Shown: in pieces, positions 32,860 to 41,900 of the stretch
Position numbering within the stretch: the first letter of the stretch is position 1
How the letters are laid out: every line of letters starts with the position of its first letter
Assembly (NCBI GenBank): GCA_031276965.1
Contig: JAISMC010000174.1
Coordinates: forward strand, 1 to 47,340
Source: Treponema sp.
Lineage (GTDB): Bacteria > Spirochaetota > Spirochaetia > Treponematales > Breznakiellaceae
DNA length: 47,340 bases
Reading direction: 5' to 3'
Made by a program: the position numbers and the translations under genes
Notes under the pieces: generated by a model
What the model was told of the DNA's origin: nothing
The model's input: only the letters and a program-made list of their open reading frames with translations
Databases searched by the model: none

Positions 32860-32902
32860 TTGGACATTTCGGCGCTTCGGGCCGAAGGGCCGAAATGTCC
32901 AA
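32860..32902. terminator. Long nested hairpin after the HTH-EIIA gene
   Basis: TTGGACATTTCGGC (32860-32873) pairs perfectly with GCCGAAATGTCCAA (32889-32902); inside it CTTCGG / CCGAAG (32875-32880 / 32882-32887) forms a further stem. It starts right after the TGA of the HTH-EIIA gene and faces the convergent gene ending at 32992. There is no T-tract, so it could equally be an mRNA-stabilising or repeat element. Confidence 0.5.
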
Positions 32903-32991
32903 GCTTCAAACCCGGAATTCCGCGTTCCGCCCCGTTTGCGGCGGGGCCTGATGTCTAAGAGCCCTCTTGTCCGGCGGAGTTGAGGGGAGGT

Positions 32992-34158
32992 TCATTCAAA
33001 GAGAATGCCCAGCCAGTTATCCGTTACGCTGAACGATTCGGCGATGAGGCCCAATGAAACCGGCGCGGTAGTTTCCGCCACCAGCCACTTCTTCCCCCCC
33101 AGTTCAAAACGGCCCCCCGTTCCGGCAAGATCCGCCAGGCCCATGGCGTGACGGTACTCCCGGGAAACCATGATCGCCGCAGGGATATTCGCCTGTTCCA
33201 GTACAATCGCCCAGAGGAGGGCGCGGCTGTCGCAGTCTCCCCGGCCTTCAAAGGCGGCGCTTACCAGGTTGATAAAATCGCTGCCTAGAAAATTCCGTTC
33301 ATAGGCGAAGGACTGGACCCACCGCACGGCCCGGCCCGCCAGATCCGGGGCCGCCAGGGAAGGCCCGGTATTTTCCGCCGCCTGCTTATACCAGGCCCGT
33401 TCCGCCATAAAAGCGGCGTCCGCCAGGCGGTCATAGGAGTCCCGGTATATGGCCCGGTAGAAACGGATCCACGCCTCTTTCCAGAGGGATGAATCGAGGT
33501 AATGCTTAAGAACCTCAAATTCCCGGTCCACCAAAGCCTGGGCGGCTTCCGCGTCGTGTTCGTATACCAGGGCTTCAACTCCCAGATTCGGCAGGGGCTT
33601 CCGTATTAGTTCCCCCCGGGGATAGTTGAATTCCGTAACCGGACCGGGGTTCCGCCGCTCTTTTTCGGTGGGGCAGATGGAATCCAGGGCGGAAAGGTGA
33701 AGGGGTTTCAGCTTTTCCTGCCCCTTGGGACCGTAAGCCAGGGCCAGAAGCAGGGGCCGGGTTTCCCCTCCCAGTTCTATGCAAAGGGCCCAGCCCTCCC
33801 TGGCGGCGCCCCCTAAACCAAAGTCCAGGCTCACCAGGGCCGCCTCTTTATTATGGTAATTAAAATAGTTGACTGTCCCCCGGTTATTCAGCCGTTTTTG
33901 TATGTCCTCCGCCATGACCCTGACCGAATTGTGGTTTCCGGCTTGGACGGAACCGCCGTATACCGCCAGATCCAGGGAGGCTCCCTGGGGAGACTGGAAG
34001 GAGAAACGGCTCATCCCGTCTCCGTCCACATAGGCGTATCCCTCGGGAGGATCGATCCGGAAACCCCAGGTGGGCGATACCAGGGGTTCCCCCCGGATAA
34101 GAACCGGCGTCAGCGCCTGGACAATGAAGACTAAAAACAGAACTTTTGCTAATTTCAT
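32992..34158 (-). CDS. Exported transglutaminase-like (papain-fold) protein
   Basis: 388 residues with a signal peptide (KVLFLVFIVQALTPVLIRGE). The N-terminal half is beta-rich (WGFRIDPPEGYAYVDGDGMS ...). The C-terminal part from about 295 shows the transglutaminase-like core: EGRGDCDSRALLWAIVLEQA with the nucleophile Cys, SREYRHAMGL with the His, and GKKWLVAETTAP, where Glu occupies the place of the usual Asp. Such proteins are secreted cysteine peptidases or act on envelope proteins. A -10-like box (GATAAT, minus strand, 34171-34166) lies 7 nt before ATG 34158. Convergent with the HTH-EIIA gene and divergent from the pseudouridine synthase gene, only 26 bp away. Confidence 0.7.
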   Translation of the reverse strand: MKLAKVLFLVFIVQALTPVLIRGEPLVSPTWGFRIDPPEGYAYVDGDGMSRFSFQSPQGASLDLAVYGGSVQAGNHNSVRVMAEDIQKRLNNRGTVNYFNYHNKEAALVSLDFGLGGAAREGWALCIELGGETRPLLLALAYGPKGQEKLKPLHLSALDSICPTEKERRNPGPVTEFNYPRGELIRKPLPNLGVEALVYEHDAEAAQALVDREFEVLKHYLDSSLWKEAWIRFYRAIYRDSYDRLADAAFMAERAWYKQAAENTGPSLAAPDLAGRAVRWVQSFAYERNFLGSDFINLVSAAFEGRGDCDSRALLWAIVLEQANIPAAIMVSREYRHAMGLADLAGTGGRFELGGKKWLVAETTAPVSLGLIAESFSVTDNWLGILFE

Positions 34159-34184
34159 ACTACATATTATCGATCTTTTTAGGG

Positions 34185-34907
34185 ATGCGCCAGTTGAAAA
34201 GGATAAGCCTGCTTTTTGAAAACGACGACTATCTTGTTTTGAATAAACCCGCGGGGCTTCCTGTTCAGGGCGGAACCGGAGTGGGGGCTTCCCTGGACGC
34301 CCTGCTGGCGGAGGAATGGTCCCCGCCGCCGCTATTGGTGCACCGGCTCGACAAGGATACCTCGGGGATTATTCTGGCCGCAAAGAACCGGTCCGCGGCG
34401 GGCCGGTTTTCCGCGTTCCTCCAGGCCCGGCGCATAGGCAAGCGGTACCTGGCGGTCTGCGCGGGCCGGCCTCGTCCCGGGCGGGGAACGATACGGATCA
34501 GCCTTGCGGCGGGGGGCCGGGAGAAGGAGGCGGAAACCGCCTATGTCCGGCTTTCTGGCGGCGCCTTTAAATCCGGCCTGGGTGTTACCCGTAACGCCGT
34601 CATGGAGGATGCCGGCGGAGAAACGGCGGCTCCCATGACGGCATATTCCCTCCTGGAATTGACTCTGGGCACGGGCCGCATGCATCAGATCCGGCGCCAC
34701 CTTGCCCAAATCGGCAATCCCATTCTGGGGGACGGCAAATATGGGAATTTTCCCCTGAACAAGACCCTCCGCAGGACCATGGGTCTTAAGCGGATGCTCC
34801 TTCACGCTTCCCGGCTGCTGCTTCCCCCGGAATTGACGGGAAGGGCTCTGGAGATTGAGGCTCCGGTCCCGGACTACTTTGCTCCCTTCATGCATGGTAA
34901 AGTCTGA
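34185..34907 (+). CDS. RluA-family pseudouridine synthase
   Basis: 240 residues from ATG 34185; the frame opens at TTG 34146, but that overlaps the divergent gene. It isomerises uridines in 23S rRNA or tRNA. The catalytic motif is LVHRLDKDTSGIIL with the nucleophilic Asp, preceded by the NKPAGLPVQ strand; later LTLGTGRMHQIRRHLAQIGNPILGDGKYG and LLHASRL are characteristic. There is no N-terminal S4 domain, so it resembles RluA rather than RluC/RluD, and is similar in size. The exact RNA target is not determinable. Confidence 0.88.
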   Translation: MRQLKRISLLFENDDYLVLNKPAGLPVQGGTGVGASLDALLAEEWSPPPLLVHRLDKDTSGIILAAKNRSAAGRFSAFLQARRIGKRYLAVCAGRPRPGRGTIRISLAAGGREKEAETAYVRLSGGAFKSGLGVTRNAVMEDAGGETAAPMTAYSLLELTLGTGRMHQIRRHLAQIGNPILGDGKYGNFPLNKTLRRTMGLKRMLLHASRLLLPPELTGRALEIEAPVPDYFAPFMHGKV

Positions 34908-34981
34908 CGCCCGGGGGAGGCCTGGGGCGGGGGCCAAACCGGTAGTCCCCGCGGGTCAAAAGTCTCTGGGCCCCGCTTATA

Positions 34982-35010
34982 TTGACAATACGCCCCCTTT
35001 TCCCGATGAT
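34982..35010 (+). promoter_or_regulatory. Promoter immediately before the DUF4912 gene
   Basis: Perfect -35 TTGACA (34982-34987), 17-bp spacer and GATGAT (35005-35010, 4 of 6). The predicted transcription start (about 35017) lies 3 nt before ATG 35020, with no ribosome site, as for a leaderless mRNA. Confidence 0.45.
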
Positions 35011-35019
35011 ACACCAAAT

Positions 35020-35688
35020 ATGGATGATCTTCGCATTACAGAACCCTATTTGGAAAGTTTGACAACCGGGGAATTAATAAAACTGGCGGATACCCTGGGG
35101 CTCGATATTCCCCCCGGCCTGGAGCGTATTTTCATCATAGAAGAGCTGCTGGATTTTTCTTCCGAACAGAATGCAGAAGAGGAGGACCCCCCCCTTATTT
35201 TGACGGAGATAGGCTTTTTAGAATCCGTCCCCCTGCCCAAACAGTACAATATCACCTTTATTGAAGTGATGCTGCGGGATCCCCTTTGGGCCTTTGTATT
35301 TTGGGAGGTGAAGGCCCATGACCGGGAGTACTACGAGGGCCACCCCGGCTTTGCCGGTTACCAGATACGGGTTTCTCCTCTGGGGCTCCCCCGGCATGAA
35401 GCGGAGGCCGCCTCCTTTGCCGTTTCCGTGGGAAATGAAGATACCGCATGGTATCTTGGTTTCCCGCCGGATCACTCCGGCCTCTTTAAGGTGGATCTCT
35501 GTGCGCTCCGGGGCGGGACGGTTTTGGTTCTGGCTTCCTCCGCTTCGTTCAAACTGCCGAAGCTGCTCCGTTCCCCCGCCGAGGCATACGGTGAGAACCC
35601 TCTGATCCGTTTATCCGGGGCGGAGGATTTTCAAGTACTCCGCAGCGCCGATAGATTGTCCCGTTCCCGGCGTTCCTATACTGGTTAG
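35020..35688 (+). CDS. DUF4912 domain protein
   Basis: 222 residues from ATG 35020 (MDDLRITEPYLESLTTGEL); an in-frame ATG at 34894 inside the rluA-like gene would add a Pro/Gly-rich stretch and is less likely. The DUF4912 signature region is YNITFIEVMLRDPLWAFVFW, then EV (about 75-96), with strand-rich sequence after it (GYQIRVSPLGL, TAWYLGFP). A helical N-terminal segment (SLTTGELIKLADTLGLDIP) resembles an N-terminal Rho-like/SAP-like helix-extended-loop element. DUF4912 genes are commonly found next to GH57/DUF1957 genes, as here (6-bp gap), suggesting a partner in glycan metabolism, possibly carbohydrate binding. Confidence 0.8.
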   Translation: MDDLRITEPYLESLTTGELIKLADTLGLDIPPGLERIFIIEELLDFSSEQNAEEEDPPLILTEIGFLESVPLPKQYNITFIEVMLRDPLWAFVFWEVKAHDREYYEGHPGFAGYQIRVSPLGLPRHEAEAASFAVSVGNEDTAWYLGFPPDHSGLFKVDLCALRGGTVLVLASSASFKLPKLLRSPAEAYGENPLIRLSGAEDFQVLRSADRLSRSRRSYTG

Positions 35689-35694
35689 GTTCAC

Positions 35695-37287
35695 ATGAAC
35701 GGCTGTAATGTTATTATCATAGTACTCAATGCCCATACTCCCTTTGTACGGCATCCTGAGGTATCCCGTTCCCCGGAAGAACGCTGGTTTTTTGATGCGG
35801 TCTCCGAAACCTATATCCCCCTTCTTGAAGTTTTCGATCGCCTGGACAGGGATCATGTTCCCTTCAGAATGGGGATAGTCCTTTCCCCGATCCTCTGCCA
35901 CATGCTCCGGGATGAACATATCCTGGACCGCTACCTGGCCCATGTGGACCGGCAGATTGAATTCGGCAGGGAGGAACTGGCCAGAAATGCCGGTGCGGAG
36001 GAATACCGTCATTTGGCCCAGCTCTTCTGTGAGGATATGGCGGCTAAACGGAGGTTCTTTACCGAACGCTGCGGCGGGGACCTGCTCCCGGTTTTCGACT
36101 ACTATCAAAAAAAGGGCCGTATTGAAATCCTGACCACTGCGGCGACCTATGCTTTTCTTCCTTTTTATGCAAAGTTTCCCGAGGCGGTTCAGGCCCAGCT
36201 TGAGGTAGCGGTAAATGCCTGCCGGGGCGTCTTTGGCCGCAGCCCCCAGGGTTTCTGGCTTCCCGAGCTGGGCTGGTCCGCCGGTTTGGACAAGTACCTC
36301 AAAATGTACAACTTTGGTTATACCATCCTGGAAACCCACGGGGCGGTCCTGGGAGAGCCCTTTGCCGGGCGGGGAAGCTTCTATCCTGTAAAAACCCCCG
36401 CGGGGATTCCGGTGCTGTCCAGGGATTACTATGCCCGCCGGGATATTGAGGATCCCGGCGGCTTTCCCCAGGACCCGGTATACCGGGACTATTATGCGGA
36501 TGCGGGTTACGAACTGCCGGTTACTATGGTAAGGCCCTTTCTTGAGGCCCAGGGGATCCGGACCCAGACGGGATACAAGTACTGGGCCTCCGGGGTCCGG
36601 GGTACGGAGAAGCGGATCTATGATCCCCGGCTGGCGGCGGAAAAAGTCCGGGAACATGCCCGGTCGTTTTTGGAGGCCCGTATTTCCCGGCTCAACCAGG
36701 CGGGGGCGTTTATGAAGGAACAGGCGGTAAATCTCTGCGCCTATAATGCGGACCGCTTTGGCCGTTTCTGGTACGAGGGGCCTCAATTTATAGAGGCCCT
36801 TTTCCGGGAAGGCGCCTTCCGCAGGGAAGTACAATTTATGAATCCCGCGGAATACCTCTATAAGCAGCATCCCGCTTCTTTTCAAACCGTGGTCCCCGAA
36901 TTTTCCTCCTGGGGGGTAAACGGTTATGCCGAGATGTGGCTTGACGCCTCAAGCGACTGGATGTACTGCCACAGCGTGCGGGCCCTGGAGCGGATGATAG
37001 AAATAGCGGACCGTTTTCCCGACGATACGGGCCTCAAGGAGCGGGCCTTAAACCAGGCCGCCCGGGAGATACTGCTGGTACAGAGTTCCGACTGGGCCGG
37101 GATGCTCTACCGGCAGGAACATGCCGAATATGCCCGGAACCAGATTGAAGGCTCCCTGCGGAACTTCACTACTATTTATGAATCTCTGGGCAGCAATTAT
37201 ATCAGCACCGAATGGCTTACCAGCCTGGAACGGCGGCACAATATCTTCCCCGCGATCAATTACCGGATTTTCCGCAGAAAAAGCTAA
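35695..37287 (+). CDS. GH57/DUF1957 protein (1,4-alpha-glucan branching enzyme-like) with altered catalytic positions
   Basis: 530 residues, the length of GH57 branching enzymes. Motif 1 is LNAHTPFVR (family norm LHAHLPYVR); motif 2 GFWLPELGW holds the conserved nucleophile E191 (family norm WLPEC.Y). Motif 4, normally aFD(A/T)ELFGHWW with the acid/base Asp, reads AYNADRFGRFWYEG, so the aspartate is N351. A C-terminal helical domain typical of branching enzymes is present, with SSDWMYCHS and QSSDWAGML. It either acts on another substrate, is a divergent subfamily, or has become a binding protein. Directly downstream of DUF4912 (6 bp). Confidence 0.85.
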   Translation: MNGCNVIIIVLNAHTPFVRHPEVSRSPEERWFFDAVSETYIPLLEVFDRLDRDHVPFRMGIVLSPILCHMLRDEHILDRYLAHVDRQIEFGREELARNAGAEEYRHLAQLFCEDMAAKRRFFTERCGGDLLPVFDYYQKKGRIEILTTAATYAFLPFYAKFPEAVQAQLEVAVNACRGVFGRSPQGFWLPELGWSAGLDKYLKMYNFGYTILETHGAVLGEPFAGRGSFYPVKTPAGIPVLSRDYYARRDIEDPGGFPQDPVYRDYYADAGYELPVTMVRPFLEAQGIRTQTGYKYWASGVRGTEKRIYDPRLAAEKVREHARSFLEARISRLNQAGAFMKEQAVNLCAYNADRFGRFWYEGPQFIEALFREGAFRREVQFMNPAEYLYKQHPASFQTVVPEFSSWGVNGYAEMWLDASSDWMYCHSVRALERMIEIADRFPDDTGLKERALNQAAREILLVQSSDWAGMLYRQEHAEYARNQIEGSLRNFTTIYESLGSNYISTEWLTSLERRHNIFPAINYRIFRRKS

Positions 37288-37555
37288 CGCCAGGTAAAGG
37301 CTGTACTCTATTCCCACGCCGTTGCTCCGGCACAGTGTGTAACCGCAAAACTCCACGCTGCCGGCGCCGAAGGACGCCACCCTGCACTCAAACAGCGCTG
37401 AACCATAGCCCGGTACGCCGGAGGAACCTTGACCGTCATGTTTTTGGCGGCGTTGACATTGGAGAACATAGCCGTTCCCGGTACGGGGACCGTACTGCCC
37501 GGGGTAATGGCAAGGGCCTTGGGCAGGGGCGGGACCCGCCGGGCGGCCCTGTAAT
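37288..37555 (-). pseudogene. Possible relic of a surface-protein gene end
   Basis: This 268-bp gap between convergent genes has no intact gene. On the minus strand one frame reads TVPVPGTAMFSNVNAAKNMT then VKVPP (about 37500-37420), and after a frame change the next reads SSGVPGYGSALFECRV and later GVGIEYSLYLALA. The VKVP/GYGSA pattern across two frames looks like a frameshifted end of a repeat-type surface protein. There is no start, ribosome site or homologue that I can demonstrate. Treat as unproven; plain intergenic DNA is the alternative. Confidence 0.2.
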
Positions 37556-38830
37556 TTACAGGAACAGTTCGATGTGCTGCATTTCGTCAATCCGCTTGTC
37601 CAGGCCTTCCGTACCTTCGATGATGCGCAATCCTTCCCTGGCTGGCTCGAAATGCGGGTTGATCTTGAGGGCCTCTTCCCAGTAATGGCGGGCGTTGCTA
37701 TTGTTCCCTGCGGAATAGGCGTCCAGGCCGAGAAGGTAAAGCTCGTCCACCCGCTGAGCATTGGCCATCCGGCCCTGGTCCCCCAGGTCGAAACGGACCC
37801 CGATGCTTACCCGGTTCAGGGGGCGGAGCTGGGTGGTCAGGTCCAGGGAATAGTTTATGTCCAGGGCTACCCGTTGAAGGGTTATGGCGCTTCCCAGGGT
37901 CATCCGGAAATTGCCCGGCTTCATCAGGATGCCGGTCCGCATGGAAAGAAACCGGGTAATAGTGGTGGAGAGCCCCAGGGCCCAGTAGGGCTTTTCCGAA
38001 ACCCCCGGGTCCATCATATTAAAGGGCAGGGAGAAATCAAAGGCTATTAAAAAGGGCTTCCAGGGCCTGTAGGAAAAAGCCGCGGTAGCCGCCGTCGGCA
38101 GGGCTTCGTTTTTAACCGGGGGGCCCAGGTTGCGCATTACCAGGGCCAGGGAGGTGTTATGATCCCGGGAATTGTAAAATTTCAAGAAATTGAACCGGGT
38201 AAGGAGGCCAAAATCCCCCATAACCCCCACGCCGGACTGGCTTGAGCCGGATATAAGGTTCCCTTCGTCATCGGAATAATCCGGAACAAGACGAAAAGCG
38301 GTTTTCAGGTTCATCCCCAGGGAGAGGCCTCCAAAATAGTAACCGGAGAAGAAATTATAGGAGGCGTTCAAAACCGCCACCGCCTCGGAGTAGTAGCCCT
38401 TGGAGGCCCTTTCGCCGGCCATATCGTACTCGGTAAAAGGGGTGTAGAGCCACTTTCCCCCGGCGGCAAAACCGAAGTTGTTCTTCCGGGAGGCAAAGGC
38501 CGCTCCTTCGACCTTGGTATCTCCTATCCAGTTATTGTGAAAAAAGGCCAGTTCCGACCGGGGCAGCATAGAGGAACCGGCGGGATTATATTCTAAAAAT
38601 GAAATATCATCGGAAACCGCGGCAAAGGCAGTGGCCATGCCTTCCGCCCGGCCCCCCATGGGAACATTAAGTACGGGAAAGGCGGTTAAACCGGCATTTG
38701 TATCAACGCCGTAGATTGCGTCCAAATAGTCGGAAAAGGAACCATAAAAGCCGCTGTCAAAATCAAGGGCTGCGGAGGCGGATGCGGTGAGGAGGATTAC
38801 GCTGAAGCCAAGGAAAAGGCGTTTGAACAT
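37556..38830 (-). CDS. UPF0164/FadL-like treponemal outer membrane protein with C-terminal TPR
   Basis: 424 residues. Signal peptide (FKRLFLGFSVILLTASASA). The N-terminal part LTAFPVLNVPMGGRAEGMAT ... SDDISFLEYNPAG is the hallmark of the treponemal UPF0164/FadL-like family (residues 'lPvl.iP.GGr.eGmG.Aft...dD...l..NPAGss'). Barrel strands follow, with the repeated alternation up to about 355. Residues about 365-400 (LYLLGLDAYSAGNNSNARHY, WEEALKINPHFEPAREGL) form a TPR-like hairpin that probably lies in the periplasm. The family is thought to import long-chain fatty acids or other hydrophobic compounds. A TA-rich -10-like region lies about 10-16 nt before ATG 38830. The stop codon sits in a CCTGTAA/TTACAGG dyad (37549-37563). 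Confidence 0.85.
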   Translation of the reverse strand: MFKRLFLGFSVILLTASASAALDFDSGFYGSFSDYLDAIYGVDTNAGLTAFPVLNVPMGGRAEGMATAFAAVSDDISFLEYNPAGSSMLPRSELAFFHNNWIGDTKVEGAAFASRKNNFGFAAGGKWLYTPFTEYDMAGERASKGYYSEAVAVLNASYNFFSGYYFGGLSLGMNLKTAFRLVPDYSDDEGNLISGSSQSGVGVMGDFGLLTRFNFLKFYNSRDHNTSLALVMRNLGPPVKNEALPTAATAAFSYRPWKPFLIAFDFSLPFNMMDPGVSEKPYWALGLSTTITRFLSMRTGILMKPGNFRMTLGSAITLQRVALDINYSLDLTTQLRPLNRVSIGVRFDLGDQGRMANAQRVDELYLLGLDAYSAGNNSNARHYWEEALKINPHFEPAREGLRIIEGTEGLDKRIDEMQHIELFL

Positions 38831-38867
38831 CTGCTTGTAATATATATCGGAAAAAGAAGGAATTCTA

Positions 38868-38876
38868 TGATATACT
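38868..38876 (+). promoter_or_regulatory. Extended -10 promoter of the TPR-phosphatase operon
   Basis: TGA-TATACT (38868-38876) is an extended -10 box similar to that of cdd; the -35 is unconvincing. The predicted leader to ATG 38929 is about 46 nt and carries AGGT 10 nt before the ATG. Confidence 0.4.
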
Positions 38877-38928
38877 ATATATAGTGTTTTGGACGCCTCT
38901 CCGATATTTGTATCAGGTATGCCTTGAA

Positions 38929-41900
38929 ATGAGACAAAAAAACCGCCGGAAAGAACGGCTTTTGACGGTACTGATATGCTTGTTTCTTTTTATCGCCGTT
39001 CCTGTCTTTGGGGGAGGGCGGAAGGACGCGGATCTTGTCCGGGCCGATAAGCTGATAGAGGATAAACTCTATGATGAGGCCATATCCCTTCTCAGCGACT
39101 ATGTCAAACGCAATCCTGATAATTTTGATCATGCCCAGCGGCGCTTTCAAAAAATTATCCGCCTCCGGGGGGATTACAATACCATTGCGGACCGCCTATT
39201 GGACGCCATCGAAGAAACCCCCGAGAACGTAGAGCTTATCTATGAACTAACCACCCAGCTTGAGGGGATGGCTTCTCCCCAGAATTCAGCCACCCAGGAT
39301 TTTATCCGCCGTACCCGGATTCTGGCTGAATTTGCCCTTAACCGGCGCAGGCTGGGACGGATTCTGGTAGAGGGCCGCAGCCTTCTGGATAAGGGCGACT
39401 ATACGGGAGCCATCAGGGCCTATGCCGGCGGCTTTGACATATACCGGGATGAATTTTTCAGATCGGGCTACGGGGAACTGGTGGAAAACCAGGTAAACGG
39501 CGGTATCCGGGATGTTGACTTTGCCGTCGGGGAACTTTCGGAGATCAGCGGCCGGATCCGCAGCGCCGCCGGTTCCCTGGAACAACTGATCGGCGCCCGG
39601 AATCTGCCCGATCCGGCTGAGCTTCGGGGCGTTTATAATCAGCTTAAGCCCCATTTAGATGAACTGGCGGAGCTCAAAAACCGGCTTATCTCGGTGGAGC
39701 GTTACTTTACCGGACAACTGGCCCTGTTGCAGCAGCAGGATCCCGGCCTGGGGGAGAGGTCCTTCCTCTCCTTTGCCGGCTGGCTCCTCCGCGGCCGTTC
39801 CGCCGATTCCGTCCAGGAAGGAATGATAGGGGCCGTGGCGGGACTCTGGATAGACGGCACTTCCCGGTACGAGGATACCCTGGCCGCCGTTACAGAGCGG
39901 GCCTACCGTACCGCCTATACCTCGGCGTACAACAAGGATTACCGTACCGCCGTCGCCCAGCTTGACGTGATAGGCCAGTACATAGGGCTCCCCGGGGAAA
40001 GCTTCAAAACCTGGAGTCAGTTCAGGGAGCAGGAGAAGCCCGTCATCCGGGAGATCTTCGATCAGCCGGTGGTGGAAGAAAAGGCGGCGGATTACTTTAA
40101 GTATGAATCCATGCGCCGGGCCGTGGCTTATATTAAACAGGCGGAGCTCTTGGGGGAACGTTTCCTGGATATTTCGGAAAGTGAAAATATCATCCTTAAC
40201 ACCGGAACCCGGGCTTCCGCCGCCGGAGCCATGCAGAACGAACTGGCGGCTCAGCGGGCCTATGAGGAACTGCTTGGCAGGGTGGATGTTCTGTCAAATG
40301 AGGTAGATCAGGGGGAAAGCGCCCTGCGGACTTATCAATACAATGTAGTCAGGACCAGCGTTATCCCTCCTTATATGAGGGATGCCCAGACCATTGTGGA
40401 CGAGTTGAATGCGGATATAACCTATCAGGTAAATAATGCGTCGGTCCGGCGCTATATTATCGCCAACCGGCAGCTGGAACGCCATCTTTTCCAGGGGGAA
40501 AGCCGTCTGGAGGAGGGAAACGCCTTACTCGAAGGACATGAACGGGAGATTCAGGGGGTAAAATTTGCCGCCAAGTATCCCGTAGAGGCGGCGGCGATCC
40601 TTACCCAGATGGAACAGGATCTGGAAGCGGGGCTGGAGCTGGGGGCGGTACTCCTGGCCCAGTATAAAAAAGAGGACCCCCAGATACTGGCTTCGCCGGA
40701 AATGCAGGATCTCTACGGCGCCGCCCAAACTACGGTGAACCGCCTTGAGGTTCTCCAGGGCCAGGGTCATGCCCAGGGCGAGACAGCCCGGAATTTGGCG
40801 GCCCAGGCGGAGGCCCTGCGCATTGACGGGGACCGGCTTTACCGGGAAGCGGAGGCCGCCCTGGTCCAGAGCAACTTTGATGCGGCCCGGGACCGGCTTA
40901 CCCGCACCGGGGAACGGTATGACGCTTCCCTGGTTATCGAAGACGACGATAATCTCAGGGCCATTCGGGACGACCGGCTCCTCCGTTTAGGCGCCGAGAT
41001 AACCAGGCTGGAGAATGAACGGATCATCCGGGAAGTACGGGAACTGGTAAACGGGGCCAAGACTACCTATTACGCGGGTAATTTTGAACAGTCCGAGGAG
41101 ATGCTGGTCCGGGCGCAGAACCGCTGGCGGGTTACCAATACGGAGCCTAATCCCGAGGTAGTCTACTGGCTTACCCTGGTCCGGGGCGCCCTTTCCATCC
41201 GTTCCGGCAGAATCATCCCTCCCACGGCGCCCCTTTATCCCGAGATGAGCCAGCTTTTAAGCGAAGCAAAGAAAAACTACGATGAGGGGATACGTTTCTT
41301 CAACGTCAACCGCCGCACCGACGGGCTTGCCAAATTTAACGCGGCCCGGGAGAAGACCAGGGAAGTAAAGCTCATGTTTCCCATCAACGAGGAAGCGGGG
41401 CTGCTGGATCTGCGGATGGATCAGATTGCGGACCCCGCGGCCTTTAACGCTTCCTTCCGTCAGCGCTTAAATGCGGCCGTCTCGGGAACCAAACAGCGGT
41501 CCACCCAGGCTTATGCGGATCTTCAAAATCTGGCGGTAATCAATCCCCGGTATCCGGGTATGCGGAACATCCTGGACCAGGCTGAAATTGACATGGGCAT
41601 TAGGCCGCCGCCGCCGGATCCCCGGGATCTGGCCCAATCGGCGGAACTTACCAAGCAAGCCCTTGCCATCATCAATGCCAATGTACGGGTCCAGTTTGAG
41701 ATTGCCAAGGCACAGCTCGGCGAGGCCATCGGCCTCGATCCGAATAACAGCGCCGCTTCGGAAGCCCTGGACCGGGTAAATAACCTTATCGGCGGCAGCG
41801 ATACCATTGTATTGACCAACAATGCGGAAGCGGAATATCAGCGGGCTGTCCGGGAACTCCAGCAGGGTAATACCATCGTAGCCATGTCCATTGTACAGCA

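Noticed and set aside
35611-36885. 424-codon minus-strand ORF
   Set aside because: Antisense to the GH57 gene; no motifs and no ribosome site.
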